This document shows positions 12,701 to 24,944 of a stretch of DNA of 64,000 bases, in pieces. This DNA comes from Aristolochia californica. Lineage: Eukaryota; Streptophyta; Magnoliopsida; Piperales; Aristolochiaceae. Location of the stretch: the NCBI GenBank assembly GCA_029961685.1, contig JARWKL010000015.1, positions 18,908,801 to 18,972,800 of the forward strand. The letters run 5' to 3'. The notes under the pieces are model-generated. The model had not been told where the DNA came from. It made no database searches and saw only the letters and a program-made list of their open reading frames with translations. Made by a program: the position numbers and the translations under genes. Within the stretch, counting starts at the first letter, position 1; every line of letters starts with the position of its first letter.

Positions 12701-15700
12701 TTCAATAGAGGCTGTAGAAGGTAACTCCAACCCATAGGCCACCGGTCCAATATACACCAGAATTTTGGAAGGGCCAAAGTCATAGAAGAAAACTTATGAT
12801 ATTGTCAAGCTCCGCCAATTTCTGATGGAATGGATGAAGCTTCAAATAGACCCTATCTCCAACCTGGAACTCCCTTTCAGTATGCTACTTGATGGCTTGT
12901 TGATTCTTACGATTCTAGGCCAGTGCCTTGTTGTACTTAAGGATGCGCAAGGCGTTCAGTGCTCTTCCGTTCTCAACTTGCCCATGAGGGGCTCAACTCC
13001 TTGGCCTCCTCAACCGAATGGTATGTCCCCTCCAATGCAAATAAATAGCTTTAAAAACTGGTCCTTCCACCAGTGACTCAATAGCCAACTCAATTCCCCC
13101 CTCGTACCTCTGAATTTGTCAATGAACTGCCTGCCCACCTATGTCAAAATCAAAGAAAGACACCATAAAACTCCAACCAATGGTTTCAAGAGTTTGGAGC
13201 CACTATAGGCTGAGTACTGCATCTATCCCCTTCACAAGCAGAAGGTAAAATCGGACAGGGAGGAAGTGCCCCAAACATTAAGATGTACCTGATGCACGTA
13301 GATGAGCAAGCAAGATACTGATCGTTTCCCACCATAACCCAAAAAGACAATAAGTCCATCTAAACTAAGCCAAAGCACTTGGTAGCTTTTCGACAAAAGA
13401 AATTATATGCGCTACCATTGTCCAACAATACAAGCTCGTTCTTGTTTATAGTGCCCTTTAACTTCATGGTGCCAAGGTGTAAATTCTCCCCCATAGCGTG
13501 AATGAATACTAAGGAGAAAACACATTTAAACGATGCCTCGTTACAAATATCTCATCACGATTAAAGCACAATCCCCTGGCACATCTATTGCCAATCTCCC
13601 AAAGTAACATCAAGAAGGGTTTGGACCTAGTGTTTTTAATAGGATGTTGTGGAGAACCTAAATTTCCCTCCTTACATGGTTGAGTTGTTGGCAGCAAAGA
13701 AGATTTTTTTTTAAAATGATGCTGATTTTTATTAAGACAAAAGCTCGAGAGAGCATATTACAAAGGAGGGAAGTCTTCCCAAACAATGAGAGATTGCTGG
13801 GAAGTTTCGAATTTTGCTAATTTATCAGCCAAAGAGTTGGCTGATCTAAGAATGAAATTCCAATTACAAGGTGTAGAAGATACAATGTCAGCAATACTAT
13901 CAATGAGCAGCAAAGAAGATTGCCCTGGGTTAAACCCAAATTCAGAAGTAAATGGAGCTTCATTGTTTAGGTTAAGAACTGACCTCTGCCAACCAGTGAA
14001 CTTATCATCATTTTGGGTTAAAAGAACTGAACTCCACCACAATGTCCTTGCACAAGCCGCTAATGAAACACCTCACCTTGGCTTCCTATGGCCATTCCTG
14101 AACCCAATTGGAGAGTCGTTCAAAGTGTGGTTGGTACTCTTGCACAACAGAAGTCGCATAATCTTTTGGACAGTACCATGCACAAAAAACTTGCTCAAAT
14201 TCCACCTACTCATGTTCCCCACTATCCTCCTTGTAGTTGTAATAATTCTAAAGCTTCACCCTCAAATACAAGCTAGGGAGATTCACCTTCTACTCCTAAG
14301 TGTGGTAATGCTCGAAAAAACAGGTCCACCTTCTTAACCCATGTTGTAGGTTCGTTGTAAACCACATATTCAAGGCAATTCAAATGCATAACCCTGATAG
14401 AATGATACTTGTTGGCCTAGTTACAAACAATGAACTGTCGGGGCTCTTCTTTCCTTAAACAAATACTAAAGTGTAGTAAATTTGGCCTCTAAAGACCAGC
14501 TCAGGTTGTCAATCTTCTTGAGCACGAGTTTAACCTTATACTCTTAACTCGTCGCACTTGTTGATGACTGTGTCCAGGCTAGCTTTACCACCATTGCCTC
14601 TTAGAATTGGAGAGTATGTTCACACCAAAATCTCACAAAAAAAAATTCAAACAGGTGGTAGGCACCTTCTACTCCCCATGCCAAAGTCTACTCACATCAA
14701 AGGTTTTCAAAATTTTCTTCGAAGAGATGGCAAGTGCACTATTCCCTTCACCAAACTGTGCTCTCCCCCTCCTAAGGCTGCTCACAGCCCATTATAAAGA
14801 CAAAAAAAAAAAAAAAGAAAAACAAGGAAGAGCAACGAGGATGTCATCTCCCACGCAAAAGGCTTCTCAACCACCCAGGGGAAGTAGCTCACTCTTACAC
14901 CAAATTATACGGTCTCTGGTAATACAATAAATATAGAAAGAGAAGAGTGCAAAGAGAAGAGAAGTAGTCTATGATTTTGTGCTTGCCAAGTCAGGAGCTT
15001 CCTTACAACCTCTTGTTGTTAGGGAATTGCTCCCCGTTTCTCTGTAATTTTTTGTTTTTTTGTTAATATATACATCCTTTAAAAAAAAAAGTAGTCTATG
15101 ATTTCGGTTTCTACAAAACAGGACAAAATGTTTGGTTCGAAATCGTCTGCTCACCCAACAACATGTTGAGCCTTTTATTATTCTGAAAATAATTGAGGTC
15201 TCCCTCGTGGTGGCATTGGGATACCTTTTGGGAAATTTTAGATATTACCTCAATTGTTTCTTGTATTTGGACTCACATTCCGAGATCCGCTATTCGACAG
15301 CAGATGTGCTTGCTAGGCCGGGAGCTAACCTACAATCGTTGGTTGTAAGGGACTTGCTCCCCCAAATTTTGTAATTTTCTCTCATTTTATTAATACATCT
15401 TTTTCAAAAAAATAAAATAACTGAGGTCAAATTACCTAAGTACCCTTGCATACTCACCCCCTTATCCCTTATATCACTAATTTTCCAACATAATGACCTT
15501 TTAAACCCTCTTCTTTGACCTGCTTACAACTCGCAACTAAACACATAAATAACTCAATAAGTAATGCATAAAGTAATATAATAATTTAACCAAACCAGGA
15601 GGAGGTTCGGCTGAGGAAGGAGGGACATCCTCCAAATTGCAGAAGCAGGGTGGTGGCCCTCCAAACAGTGGAATGAGGTGGGGCTGCCCTTCTCTCTTAA

Positions 15701-18700
15701 CTTTTTTGTTCTCAATTTGCTTCCCTATTAGCCTCTCAAAAATTCATTTCAGTTTTTGGAGGCAATTTCTGGAAAAATCGAGGCCTTCTAAAAAATAATT
15801 CACACCCTGGAAAAGTATTCTAACTCTGGAATTACTAATTATATAGAATTAAGCTCCAATTCCAAGAAATTCTAAACACACTAATTTTTATTTTCTAAAC
15901 TACAGCTACATCATTCTTGCAGAGCCCTACTGCAGGGCCTTAAACTTGATATAAGAAGATTTGATGCCCTATAATTGTCAAAGGGGATTATGCAGTTGTC
16001 ATCAGCTGAGCTAATGAGAAGAAGAGTCCCCTAGCTGTTCTTAAATGTATTTTAATGAAATTTAAGATTTATGTAGAAAAGTGGATGAACATGGGCATCA
16101 CACCCCAGAAGCTAACGCTTTGGCTATGGAAAGGGTTTCCTTGCAGCATTTCACTGAAGGAACCTTGCTTCCCCTGACTTTTACCTTAACATTTCTTTTA
16201 CATGGATGTTGTTTTTGTTTCATTTTGTATCTCCCTTGCTTGTCCTCTTACCTCTGTCGGAAACCGTATTAATAGAATCCTTTTTCTTATTGTCATAAAA
16301 AAAATACAGCAACAGCACACTCTTTTCTACTTTCTTAAACTTTTCAGATTCTGTTATCTTCAAAATGAACATTGCATGAAATTCGCATATCTTGTTCTTA
16401 ACCCCCTCATAATCTGAAAAGTTATGAATGAAGATTTCATATCTTGTCCGTAGCCCCCCCAGATATCACTATATATAACCTCAAATCCACCTGCTTTGTG
16501 GCGCCACTACACATCAACTGACATTAGGAAAAGCCACTTATGCAGTTGCCAGTATCCTAGCATGTAGAAGATACGAAGGGGAAAAGTCTAATGAGCTGAC
16601 CTCAATAGAAGGTTCGATACCTGATATGACATTTTTGCTAGAGGAATAGTGTGTACCTATAAATAAGGCCATCCTTGTAAAGCCTAACAAAGGCCTCAGT
16701 CACAGCCTTTGACCTCAGCTCATCCATTGTGAAGCTCTGAAATGTAAAAAAAAAACAAGTAAGAACTGAAAGATTCCAAAAAAATAATAGAGATCTAACT
16801 TTACTTTCTCTAAGATACAATGTAAAAAATATACCGATAAATAAAAGAATACCAACCTCACGAGACCAGTCAAGTGAGGCACCTAGCCGTCGCTCTTGGT
16901 TTAGTATAGTACCTCCATATGATTGTTTCCAATTCCAAACCTTTGCCATTTTTTTTTTGGATTTAAAAATGTTAAAAAAAGGCAAATATAAAGATGAAAG
17001 CCAACATTAACAATAACTATCTGAATCCATAAAAAAATAAAAATCTGTAGAATAAGAACCAGATAATAAGGGATTTTGCTCACCTCTTCCACAAATTTCT
17101 CACGGCCTATATCATGCCTAGTCAATTTTCTCTCACGCATTAATTTCTTCTCTACAACTACCTAATGAATTGCATCAAAAGCAATCAGCTTCAGAAAAAT
17201 AGAAGAGAAGAAAAGAAAGTCATTCATTCATTGTTTCTGTCTAAAGGCAAGAATATTAAAGGACAGAAAACACTTCAGCACTCTACACAAGGAGATAAAA
17301 GTATTGTTGCAACAAGTATTATGAATACACCACTTCAACTCCCATGACATAATCAAATTTACAATTAGAGTAGCCAAAAGACCAACCACTGCACTGCTAT
17401 TTGCTTAATTTTTTTATAGAGATTAAACTCAATCTCATGATTAGACTTATCCAACAATTATGGTCATTATCATCTACCAAGAGTGATATAGATCATACAG
17501 GCACATGTGGGAACCTCACCACAAGAGGAAGTTATAGTAACCAAAAGAAATAATAGGAAGTTAGTAATTGACAATCATACAATAAGTTCCACAGAAATAT
17601 TTAAGAAAAAATTTATGACCATCATAGGGTGGGTCTTAACTACTTTTCTCTCTCGATTTCTCACTGCTCTTTTATATCCCTCTACCCATTCTTAATTTCT
17701 CAGTCCTCCTTACTACTTCCTCCCTTTATTCTCTTCACTTAGTGTTTTTCTTATTTTACCACCCACCCCTGAAGCTCTAATTACCTACTCAAGTTAAGGA
17801 AAATGGTAACAGAGAGGATTTTCACTACTTCAATATCTATTCAGAGGAGACTGGTTACCCTGAAGGTTCAACAACAGAAGTTGATTTAGGTCATACACAA
17901 CCTACAAGATACACGCTTCCTAAAGGTGTGACCTATTCCTCCTCTTCTGAAAAAATAATCATTTCTAAACATAAAAAATTTTGGGAATTCTCCTCCGGAA
18001 CAAGCAATCAGCAGACAGACGTTTCAGCTATTAGAATATTGAAGAATGACCTGTGTAGCTATGCCAGCATGGTCCATTCCTGGAACCCACAAGGTATTGA
18101 AACCAGACATTCTTCGCCACCTGATAATGGTGTCCTACAAACCATTAAAAACTAAAGATGTCAATGATATGAAGTTTGCCAGCTTTAAATCCAACAAAAA
18201 AACAAAAAATTATCACAATGTCTCACTTGTATAGCAGCAGTAAGCCCATGTCCAATATGTAGAGCTCCAGTGACATTAGGAGGAGGCAAAACCTAGGACA
18301 AAAAGCATGATAATAGGATGTGGGTAAAGCTAAGTATAGTAAAACACATTTGGCAAGGGAAGTGCATCCTTTACTTTAAGTTGTCATATTAATATATAGA
18401 TAGATAAATAGATAGATAGATAGATATCAAATTCAGCTTTATATGACACATTCCCTAACATAACGCACTCTATTTTGTACAAAATGTCCCTAGAAGTCAC
18501 TCACAATCACAAATGAGGGCTTGGAGCTGCTAGCATCAGCTACAAAGAAATCTGATTTCTCCCACCATGCATACCATCTATATATCATCAGTACGAAGTG
18601 AGATTAGAAAACTTATCATCATATAAACAAGGGGAAAGATATACATGTGGCCACTTATAAAACAACACAAAATAGAATTTCAGTCCATACGATTTCTCCA

Positions 18701-19871
18701 CAGCACTTGGGCAATAGTGCTTTGCCATTTGACAGGAAAGTATTTTCTTCTCTCCAACCAGAGTTTCTGGATCAATGTAGTCAGCAGGGTTCTCTTCCTC
18801 AGAATCCTTCTTCAGAATCTTCTTCTCATTCTTCTTTGGGGCATTAGCTGCCTTCTGTGCCTGTGAAATAAAAAATAAATGTCAACAAAAAATGGTTTGC
18901 ACCAAGAAACACCTGAATCATTACTAAGCCACTGCACAAAGCATACTTCAATATGATGCAATTAATATATTATCATAAAAAAGCCAATATTAAAATCAGC
19001 AATTTTCGACTAGCAAAATAATAGTAAGATTCTTATCAACACCTGAAGCTTGGCTGCCTCTTGTTTCTGTTGTGCCTTCAACTTTTTCAGCTCCTTCTCT
19101 CTTGCCTACAAGAAGCATCTTTGTCATTTTCTGTTTTAAGGTAAAGCAACATTTTGTCAAGACATGGAAAAGAAAAACATGAACAATATGAGTAACCTTT
19201 TCCTCTTTTTTCTTCTTCCTTTCAGGATCTTCTTCCTCTGGCTGGACACATCATAAAACAGTTCATAGTGAAAACGGAATTCATGAACAAATTTTACCAG
19301 AGAAAGAACTAAATTATAGTAAGAATGGTGTTTTGCTCACATACTTGCACAAAGATATAGAAAAAGTATATTATAATTGATCACACAAGAGATAATGACT
19401 CTAAATTTAGCAAAAAATGATAGACATATAGTTGGTCCAGCAATTGAACCATAAATTACTTCTCAAATGAAACAATAACATGCTCGCACATTGACCGTGA
19501 AGTTTCTAAGACGACAATCCAGCTAGCCTGCTATTTGTGCAAGACATTGATAACTATATTACTAAAACTAGTTTCTTTCATTTTTGTCGTACAACTGACT
19601 GGCACTATCCACAGAAAAAAAAAAAGGGCCTCAGATGCTCCGTGGCATGTGATAGAATACTAGCACAACAGTAACGATCACCGAGATACTTATCAAAGAA
19701 ATAAGTTCGGCGAAAATTACATGCACAGAAAAACAACTGCTTAGTTCTAAACCGTAAGACTTCTAATTCAGCAGCATTGGTCATATTTACGGAAACTCTT
19801 AATGTTAAGCTTCATAAGCAGAAAAACAAAGATAAAATATGTATCAAGTAAAACCCGCTTACAGGAGCCAT
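6722..19871 (-). CDS. valyl-tRNA synthetase (class Ia), 21 coding exons
   Basis: Charges tRNA-Val. Coding exons: 19871-19863, 19241-19197, 19105-19043, 18860-18691, 18577-18505, 18292-18227, 18134-18051, 17161-17084, 16940-16857, 16736-16657, 12162-12105, 11977-11675, 11589-11419, 9999-9800, 9716-9314, 9180-8929, 8829-8329, 8242-8136, 7807-7708, 7321-7176, 6890-6722. All junctions are GT-AG and the phases agree; the sum is 3162 nt, or 1053 aa. In order: a Lys/Glu-rich N-terminal extension ([15 protein letters not shown]), the HIGH motif (GALHIGHG, exon 6), [12 protein letters not shown], the CP1 editing domain ([30 protein letters not shown]), the tRNA-contact and catalytic block ([17 protein letters not shown]), KMSKS ([13 protein letters not shown], exon 16), an anticodon-binding domain and a C-terminal coiled arm ending near [17 protein letters not shown]. 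No transit peptide precedes the first Met I chose, so this is the cytosolic form; an upstream start could give a mitochondrial form. Intron 10 (12163-16656) is packed with transposons. Confidence 0.95.
12540..14580 (-). mobile_element. decayed Ty3/gypsy retrotransposon remnant inside ValRS intron 10
   Basis: Reading the minus strand from high to low coordinates gives gag-like sequence with [13 protein letters not shown] and CFISGLCKD (about 14160-14050). A zinc-knuckle-like block follows, [15 protein letters not shown], with two of the cysteines replaced (about 13560). Next come a protease-like [11 protein letters not shown] (about 13430) and an integrase C-terminus with [12 protein letters not shown] and [15 protein letters not shown]...VFHVSQ (about 12860-12650). 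The RT/RNase H core is missing, and many stops and frameshifts are present. No LTRs were recognised, so the boundaries are approximate. A 201-bp LINE interrupts the gag part. Confidence 0.72.
13706..13906 (-). mobile_element. 5'-truncated LINE inserted in the gypsy gag remnant, 15-bp TSD
   Basis: On the minus strand this encodes the end of a LINE RNase H domain ([19 protein letters not shown], then a PPL end) and a short poly(A) (T run at 13706-13712). The 15-mer GCAGCAAAGAAGATT occurs directly on both sides, at 13691-13705 and 13907-13921: a perfect target-site duplication. With the insert left out, the gag-like frame on the two sides is the same (NPGQSSLL then [10 protein letters not shown]). 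This confirms that the LINE landed in an existing gypsy copy. Confidence 0.85.
14978..15089 (+). mobile_element. very short 5'-truncated LINE 3' end with TSD
   Basis: The segment encodes the C-terminal LINE block [19 protein letters not shown], followed by a T-rich 3' UTR and a poly(A) run (15081-15089). The flanking 15-mer AGTAGTCTATGATTT is present at 14963-14977 and again at 15090-15104, a perfect target-site duplication. The insert is only about 112 bp. Confidence 0.85.
15201..15413 (+). mobile_element. 5'-truncated LINE 3' end with near-perfect TSD
   Basis: It carries the C-terminal block [19 protein letters not shown], clearly the same LINE family as the copy at 14978-15089, then a 3' UTR and an A-rich tail. 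AAAATAATTGAGGTC (15186-15200) and AAAATAACTGAGGTC (15414-15428) flank it and match at 14 of 15 positions. It lies 96 bases to the right of the TSD of the previous LINE. Confidence 0.8.
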
Positions 19872-20481
19872 TGCGCGATTGATTATCTGGATGACACTCT
19901 ACAGGGAACCAGAGAACACCTAAAAGCACATAAAAATAAATTGAACAAGTATCAGGCGAATACATAAATAAAAAAGAATACAGACTCTGCCAATACGAAA
20001 AGCCACCCGGAAATATAGAATACAAACTTCCTTTCCTACTAACTTGAGACCACGAATTGGACAGTAACAGAATATTTAAAAGCACCTCTCCTGAGACTCG
20101 AGAAGAGAGAGAAGAAAATCGTAACTGAGAGGAAGAGAGAGTTAGAAAGTAGGTGAGTCACTACCGGAAGAGGCAGCTATGAGAGAGGGAGTCGTCGCCC
20201 AAAGGAAGAGAGATCGGGAGGGTGAATCGCTACGAAGACAAGCTAAACTATGAGAGTAGGAATCGCCACCGAGAGGAAGAGAGTTTGAGGCAAGAATCAG
20301 CGAGATGAGGCCGGAACAAAGGGTGTGTACTGCGACTAGCGCTTTGGCCTCGGCTGCTAGGGTGAGAGGTGATTAGGTTATGGAACTAGGGTTTCGCTGA
20401 AACACAAGTGTGCTCCCCTGTGCACCCGGCCAATAATATATCGAAACTAGTTTCTAAGTAGGGTGGCATATACAAAACTAT
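19872..20481 (-). promoter_or_regulatory. ValRS 5' UTR (with intron) and promoter
   Basis: Upstream of the ATG at 19871, a strong acceptor-like TTTTAG lies about 50 bases away, at about 19921. This suggests that the ATG exon is preceded by a 5' UTR intron. Purine-rich direct repeats (GAGAGGAAGAGAG-like, about 20100-20290) fall in the likely leader. No clear TATA box is seen. The copia insertion begins at 20482. Confidence 0.45.
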
Positions 20482-21087
20482 TATTGAATTTAGGACCCAT
20501 GAATAATACCTAAGCAAGGGGAGAACGAAAAAAAAAAAAGGAAAAAATAGAAAGGCTCTCAGGTAGAGAGAGAAGAGAAGGAAAATCAAGGAGATGAGAG
20601 AGAGAGCACTTCACATGAGAGAGGAGAAAAAAAACTAAAAGACTTGCTTGATATTTTCGAGTTACAATCACCCCTATTTATAGTTGAGGAGGTGATAGAG
20701 TCTGTATACAATTAACCGGACTCCTAATTACATTCCAACTAGAACTATTTAAGATAAGCCTATTATGATAAAATTATATTATCTATTTATGAGACTAATT
20801 TAACTTAACTACAAACACCTTCTTTAAGGACGTGAATCAAGCTAGAGAGCTAGCTCATGATCTTATCTTGTGGGTCCCACATGATGTTCTAACTCATGTA
20901 GATAGAGGTACTAGCTCATGGTATCTTTATGGATCTCACTTTATCTTCTAGTCTTCTATTCTATTTCAGTACATGTTCCTTATCTCTTAGCTCGAGCCAC
21001 TTTATATGAGGACTCTTGTTGACACATCTCGAGCTCATGGTGGGTCTCATTAGCTTGTGTAGCCATGGTGGGTCCCGCATTGTAACA
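20482..21087 (-). repeat. 3' LTR of the copia element (606 bp)
   Basis: It aligns throughout with 26865-27593: shared TTTAGGACCC...ATGAATAATAC, TTACAATCACCCCTATTTATA and GAGCCACTTTATATGAGG. It starts TGTTACAATG on the minus strand. Its end has drifted (TATTG where the partner has TGTTA). It lacks the 139-bp internal duplication of the partner LTR. Confidence 0.92.
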
Positions 21088-22600
21088 CTCCCCCTCAAGT
21101 TGGGGGTGAAAAAACATCGTAGATGCCCAACTTGTTGTAGATGTTGGATAAAATTTTGTGAGTGACTGATTTGGTGAAAATTTTTGCCACCTGGTTCTGT
21201 GAAGATACATGTTGGAGAGATAAGATGTCGGTAGTGAATTTTTCTCGTATAAAGTGGCAGTCTATTTCTATATGATTTGTTCTCTCATGGAAGACTGGAT
21301 TTGATGTGATGTGAATTGTAACCTGATTATCGCATTATAGATTCATAAAAGTTTCTTTGTAAAAACCTAGTTTAATTAGGAGAGATCTGATCCATAGGAG
21401 TTCACTAATTGTGTGTGCCATGGCTCTGTATTCTGCTTATGCACTAGATCGTGCAACTGCATTTTGTTTCTTGCTCCTCCATGTAACAAAGTTTTCTCCA
21501 ACCATCGTACAATATGCTAAAGTAGATTTTCTGTCATCCGGGGATTCGGCCCAGTCTGCATCTGAGAATCCTTCAATGTTGAAGTGTCCATGATTTTTAT
21601 AGAAGAGCCCTCTTCCTGATGCTTTTTTCAGATATCGTAATATCTGTTTTAGTGTTTGCTAATGATTGAGTTGTGGTTTGTACATATATTAACTTACCAC
21701 AATTACTGCATATGAAATATTTGGCCTCGTTACGCAGAGATAAATAAGTTTTTCCACCAATCTTAATATTTGTGGACATCTACATCTACTCCAGTACTTG
21801 CACATAATTTTGTATTCGAGTCCATAAAAGTTTTTGTTAGTTTACATCCCAGCATTTCAGTTTCCTCTAGTAGGTAAAAGACATATTTCCTTTTAGATAA
21901 TATAATTCCATATTTGGATTATAGTACTTCAATACCCAAAAAATATTTGAGCAGTCCGAGATCTTTTGTCTTGAATTCAATGCATATAATTTCTTTTGTC
22001 TTTTGGATACCCTCAGGATCACTGCCAGTTATAATAATGTCATCAGCATATACAGCTAGAATTACCTTGCCCTTTGGTGTGTCTTTAATAAAGACAGAGT
22101 GATCTCCATTGCATCAGTGAAATATGGCATGTATGAGTGCTTAGTTAAAATTTTCAAACCATGCACAATGTGACTGTTTAAGAACATAAATAGATTTTTG
22201 TAGTCGACATATAGACTCCCCCTCAACCACATACCTAGGTGCTTGCTGCATATATATGTCCTCCTTTATATCCCCATTCAGAAAAGCATTTTGACATCAA
22301 GTTGATAGACCTGCCAGGAAGAGTTAGCTGCCAGAGATAATAACAAACGTACCGAGTTTAATTTAGCCATTGGAGAAAAGGTTTCATCATAATCAGTGTC
22401 ATAACATTGTCAATAGCCTTTAGCAACAAGGCAAGCTTTCAACTGAGCCACGGACCCATCTGAATTGTGTTTCACCGTAAATACTCATTTACAACCGACG
22501 GGTTTCTTATCTGAAGGAAGGGGGACTAGAGCCCTTGTCTGATTTTCATAAGGGCCTACATTTCTTCATCCATAGCCACCTTCCACCCTGGATGTTTGAA
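21088..22600 (-). pseudogene. copia reverse transcriptase and RNase H, multiply broken
   Basis: The minus strand reads, in order: a start-of-RT block (LPSDKKPVGCK), the catalytic YADDIIITGSD (about 22018-22050), KDLGLLKYFLGIEVL, RNase H ESPDDRKSTLAY and WRSKKQNAVARSSA, then NHIEIDCHFIREK and QVAKIFTKS. There are many in-frame stops and frameshifts. The YADD residues remain, but the enzyme cannot be translated whole. Confidence 0.88.
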
Positions 22601-22921
22601 AGCCTCCTGATAGGACTGTGGTACAAGTACGAAGGAAATAGCCGATAGAAATTGACAACAAACAGGGGATAGACGATGATGAGACACAAAGTTTGTTATA
22701 GGATGAGAAGTAGAAGGCATGGTGCAAGATTTGGGTTTTTTTCCTAACTACAATAGGAAGAGTATCATATTTTGGGCAAAAAATAATCAGAGAAGATAGG
22801 CTTACCTCGGTAGAATCCGACAACTCAGCATGTGTGATGTCACCCAATGTTTATGGGGGCTAGGTAGTTTTTGCAGTACGGGGCACAACCGGTCAAGGAG
22901 AACTTAGTACTGAAGATAAAC

Positions 22922-23420
22922 CTAGAGGAGCATTATCATAATAATATGGAGAGTCTTCAAAAAATGTAACATCCCTAGACTGAAGAGAGGGATTATAACA
23001 AACATAACCTTTTTTTGTGTGTGAGAGTATCCTAAGAATATACATTTTACATATTTGGAATCAAGTTTACTATTTTTTGGGGAGGAAATATGGACGAAAC
23101 ATTGACATCCGAAAACTCTCAAGGGTAGTGAAAAAGGATCATCATCAATTAATAATAGAGAGTAGGGAGATGTTTTACCAAGAACAGAAGAGGGTAACCT
23201 GTTTATAAGAAAATATGCGGTAAGAACTGCATGCGGACAATAAAAGTATGGAAATTGCATGTCATATAGTAACTCGCGAGCTGCCTCAAGAATATAACGG
23301 TTCTTCCATTCAGCTACACCATTTTGTTGAGGTGTGTAGGCACATGATGTCTGATGAATAATGCCATTTTCTTGACAAAACAAGTCAAGATATCTTTGGA
23401 TGTGTATTATTTGGCATTAT
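22922..23420 (-). pseudogene. copia integrase core, C-terminal half
   Basis: An open stretch of about 150 codons reads HQTSCAYTPQQNGVAEWKNR (the canonical GVAERKNR has one change, R to W), then AVLTAYFLINRLPSSVLG, LRVFGCQCFVHI and KYVKCIFLGYSHTQK. This is the usual end of the copia integrase catalytic core. The frame breaks shortly after, at about 23000. Confidence 0.88.
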
Positions 23421-24028
23421 CCACTGAAGGACTTTAAATTTCTGTCCAAACTGAGTGACTACCATTGCATGAAAAATTTAAATAAGGAATGGTATTTCAA
23501 AACACTCTTTAAACAAAAATAATCAAGTGGTACGAGTGAAGTCATCAATGAATGTAATAAAATATTTCATTTGAGAAATATTGGAGACACTCAAGGGTCC
23601 CCATACATCAGTATGAATTAACGAAAAGGGAGAGACACTTTTAATTTCTATACGAGGTGAGTATGTAAACCTCTAATGTTTACTCATTTGACATGCTTCA
23701 CAATGAAGGTTTGATCGCGTTTTAGGAAAAATATTATGAAGAGATTGGGCGGATGGATGTCCCAACCGGTTGTGCCATAACCTGGTTTCAATGTCACAAG
23801 TGGATGCAGTATTTATTTGTGGCACATCCAGGTAGTAAAACCCCCCTGTTCACGGCCTCCACCAATCACCTGCTTCGTTGTAAGATCCTGAAACACACAT
23901 GAAGTGGGTGAGAAAGAAATAGAGCAATTAAAATATTAGATGAGCTGACTAACAGATAAAATATTCAAAGGGAAAGTAGAAACAAAAATTATATTAGTGA
24001 GCGGAAGTGATGGTGTAACAAAAGTGGA

Positions 24029-24568
24029 TCATTTCCCTTGAACTTTAGTTTGTGAACCGTCGGCAATGGTAACAAATTTATGTGAAAGACATGGAGAAAC
24101 TGAGTATAGTAGATGTCTGTTACCTGTAAGATGTTCGGAGACTCCTGAGTCAATTATCTGGGATGGAGAAGAGGCAGAAAACATACCTGAAGCGGAGGTG
24201 ACAACGGTTGGTGAAGAAGTACTCGAGGAGGACCCCATCATGGTCTTCATTTTCTGGAATATTCCATAGTCTTCATCAGTAAAAGTATTATTTGTAGTTG
24301 TTGTGGTAGACTGTTCTTCTTTTGTATCACTCACTAAGGCTTGGTTAGCCTTATTCTCATTAGCTTTATAACATCTTTCTCGAGAGTGGCCCAATCTACC
24401 ACATATAGAGCATTCTTTCAAGTAAAAATATGTGTCTCTAGTGTGGCCATATCCTTTACAATAGGTACAATCCTTCCCATATTTTCTATCAAAACTAGTC
24501 CTTCCACCTCTTCCTCTTCCTCCTCTATAAAATCTGCCTCGGCATCAACCTTGGTCAGATGGTGTTCC
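24029..24568 (-). pseudogene. copia gag zinc knuckle and protease
   Basis: An RGRGGR-type basic stretch and a first knuckle (CTYCKGYGHTRD, with the last Cys replaced) lead to a complete CX2CX4HX4C knuckle (CSICGRLGHSRERC). The protease active site follows, in the form IIDSGVSEHLTG. The nested element's right-to-left insertion at 24569 separates this part from the rest of gag. Confidence 0.85.
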
Positions 24569-24944
24569 TGTTACGGTCCCGGATCTCACACGATAATTCG
24601 TAGGGAAGAAGAAGAGAAGAGAAGAAGAATCATGTCGAAGGGAAGCTTGAAAACCCTAGGTTTGTTAAGAAGAACACATACCTTGAGCTCGTTTAGGAGA
24701 ACTCAAAACCCTTGTTTACTCTAAATCGAGACTTACCTTTTCTCATTTCTTTGAACCCTTGAGTAGGGTTCACATTAACAAGATTCAAGATAAAATATTA
24801 CAATAATACCCCTACGACATATTAACTCTTCAACTGAAATAAAAATAAAGTAAAAGTACACTGAAATAAAATAAATTAACTTAATACTAAAAGACTCAGC
24901 CACTGCGCCTCTGCATAACTCGGCCTACTATTGAGGTCATAACA
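24569..24944 (-). repeat. 3' LTR of the nested element
   Basis: It begins TGTTACGG and ends CATAACA on the plus strand. It is collinear with 25330-25703, for example the shared GGGAAGCTTGAAAACCCTA, GAGCTCGTTTAGGAGAACTC and AATACCCCT blocks. Confidence 0.92.

Noticed and set aside
13786..14337. 183-codon plus-strand ORF
   Set aside because: It is antisense to the gypsy gag and LINE RNase H pieces, which have recognisable domains on the minus strand.
6722..19871. ValRS as a pseudogene because of its huge intron and transposon load
   Set aside because: All 21 exons join in phase with GT-AG sites, HIGH and KMSKS are intact, and no premature stop is found.
24341..24724. 127-codon plus-strand ORF
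   Set aside because: It is antisense to copia gag and runs across the junction of the nested element, so it is chance.
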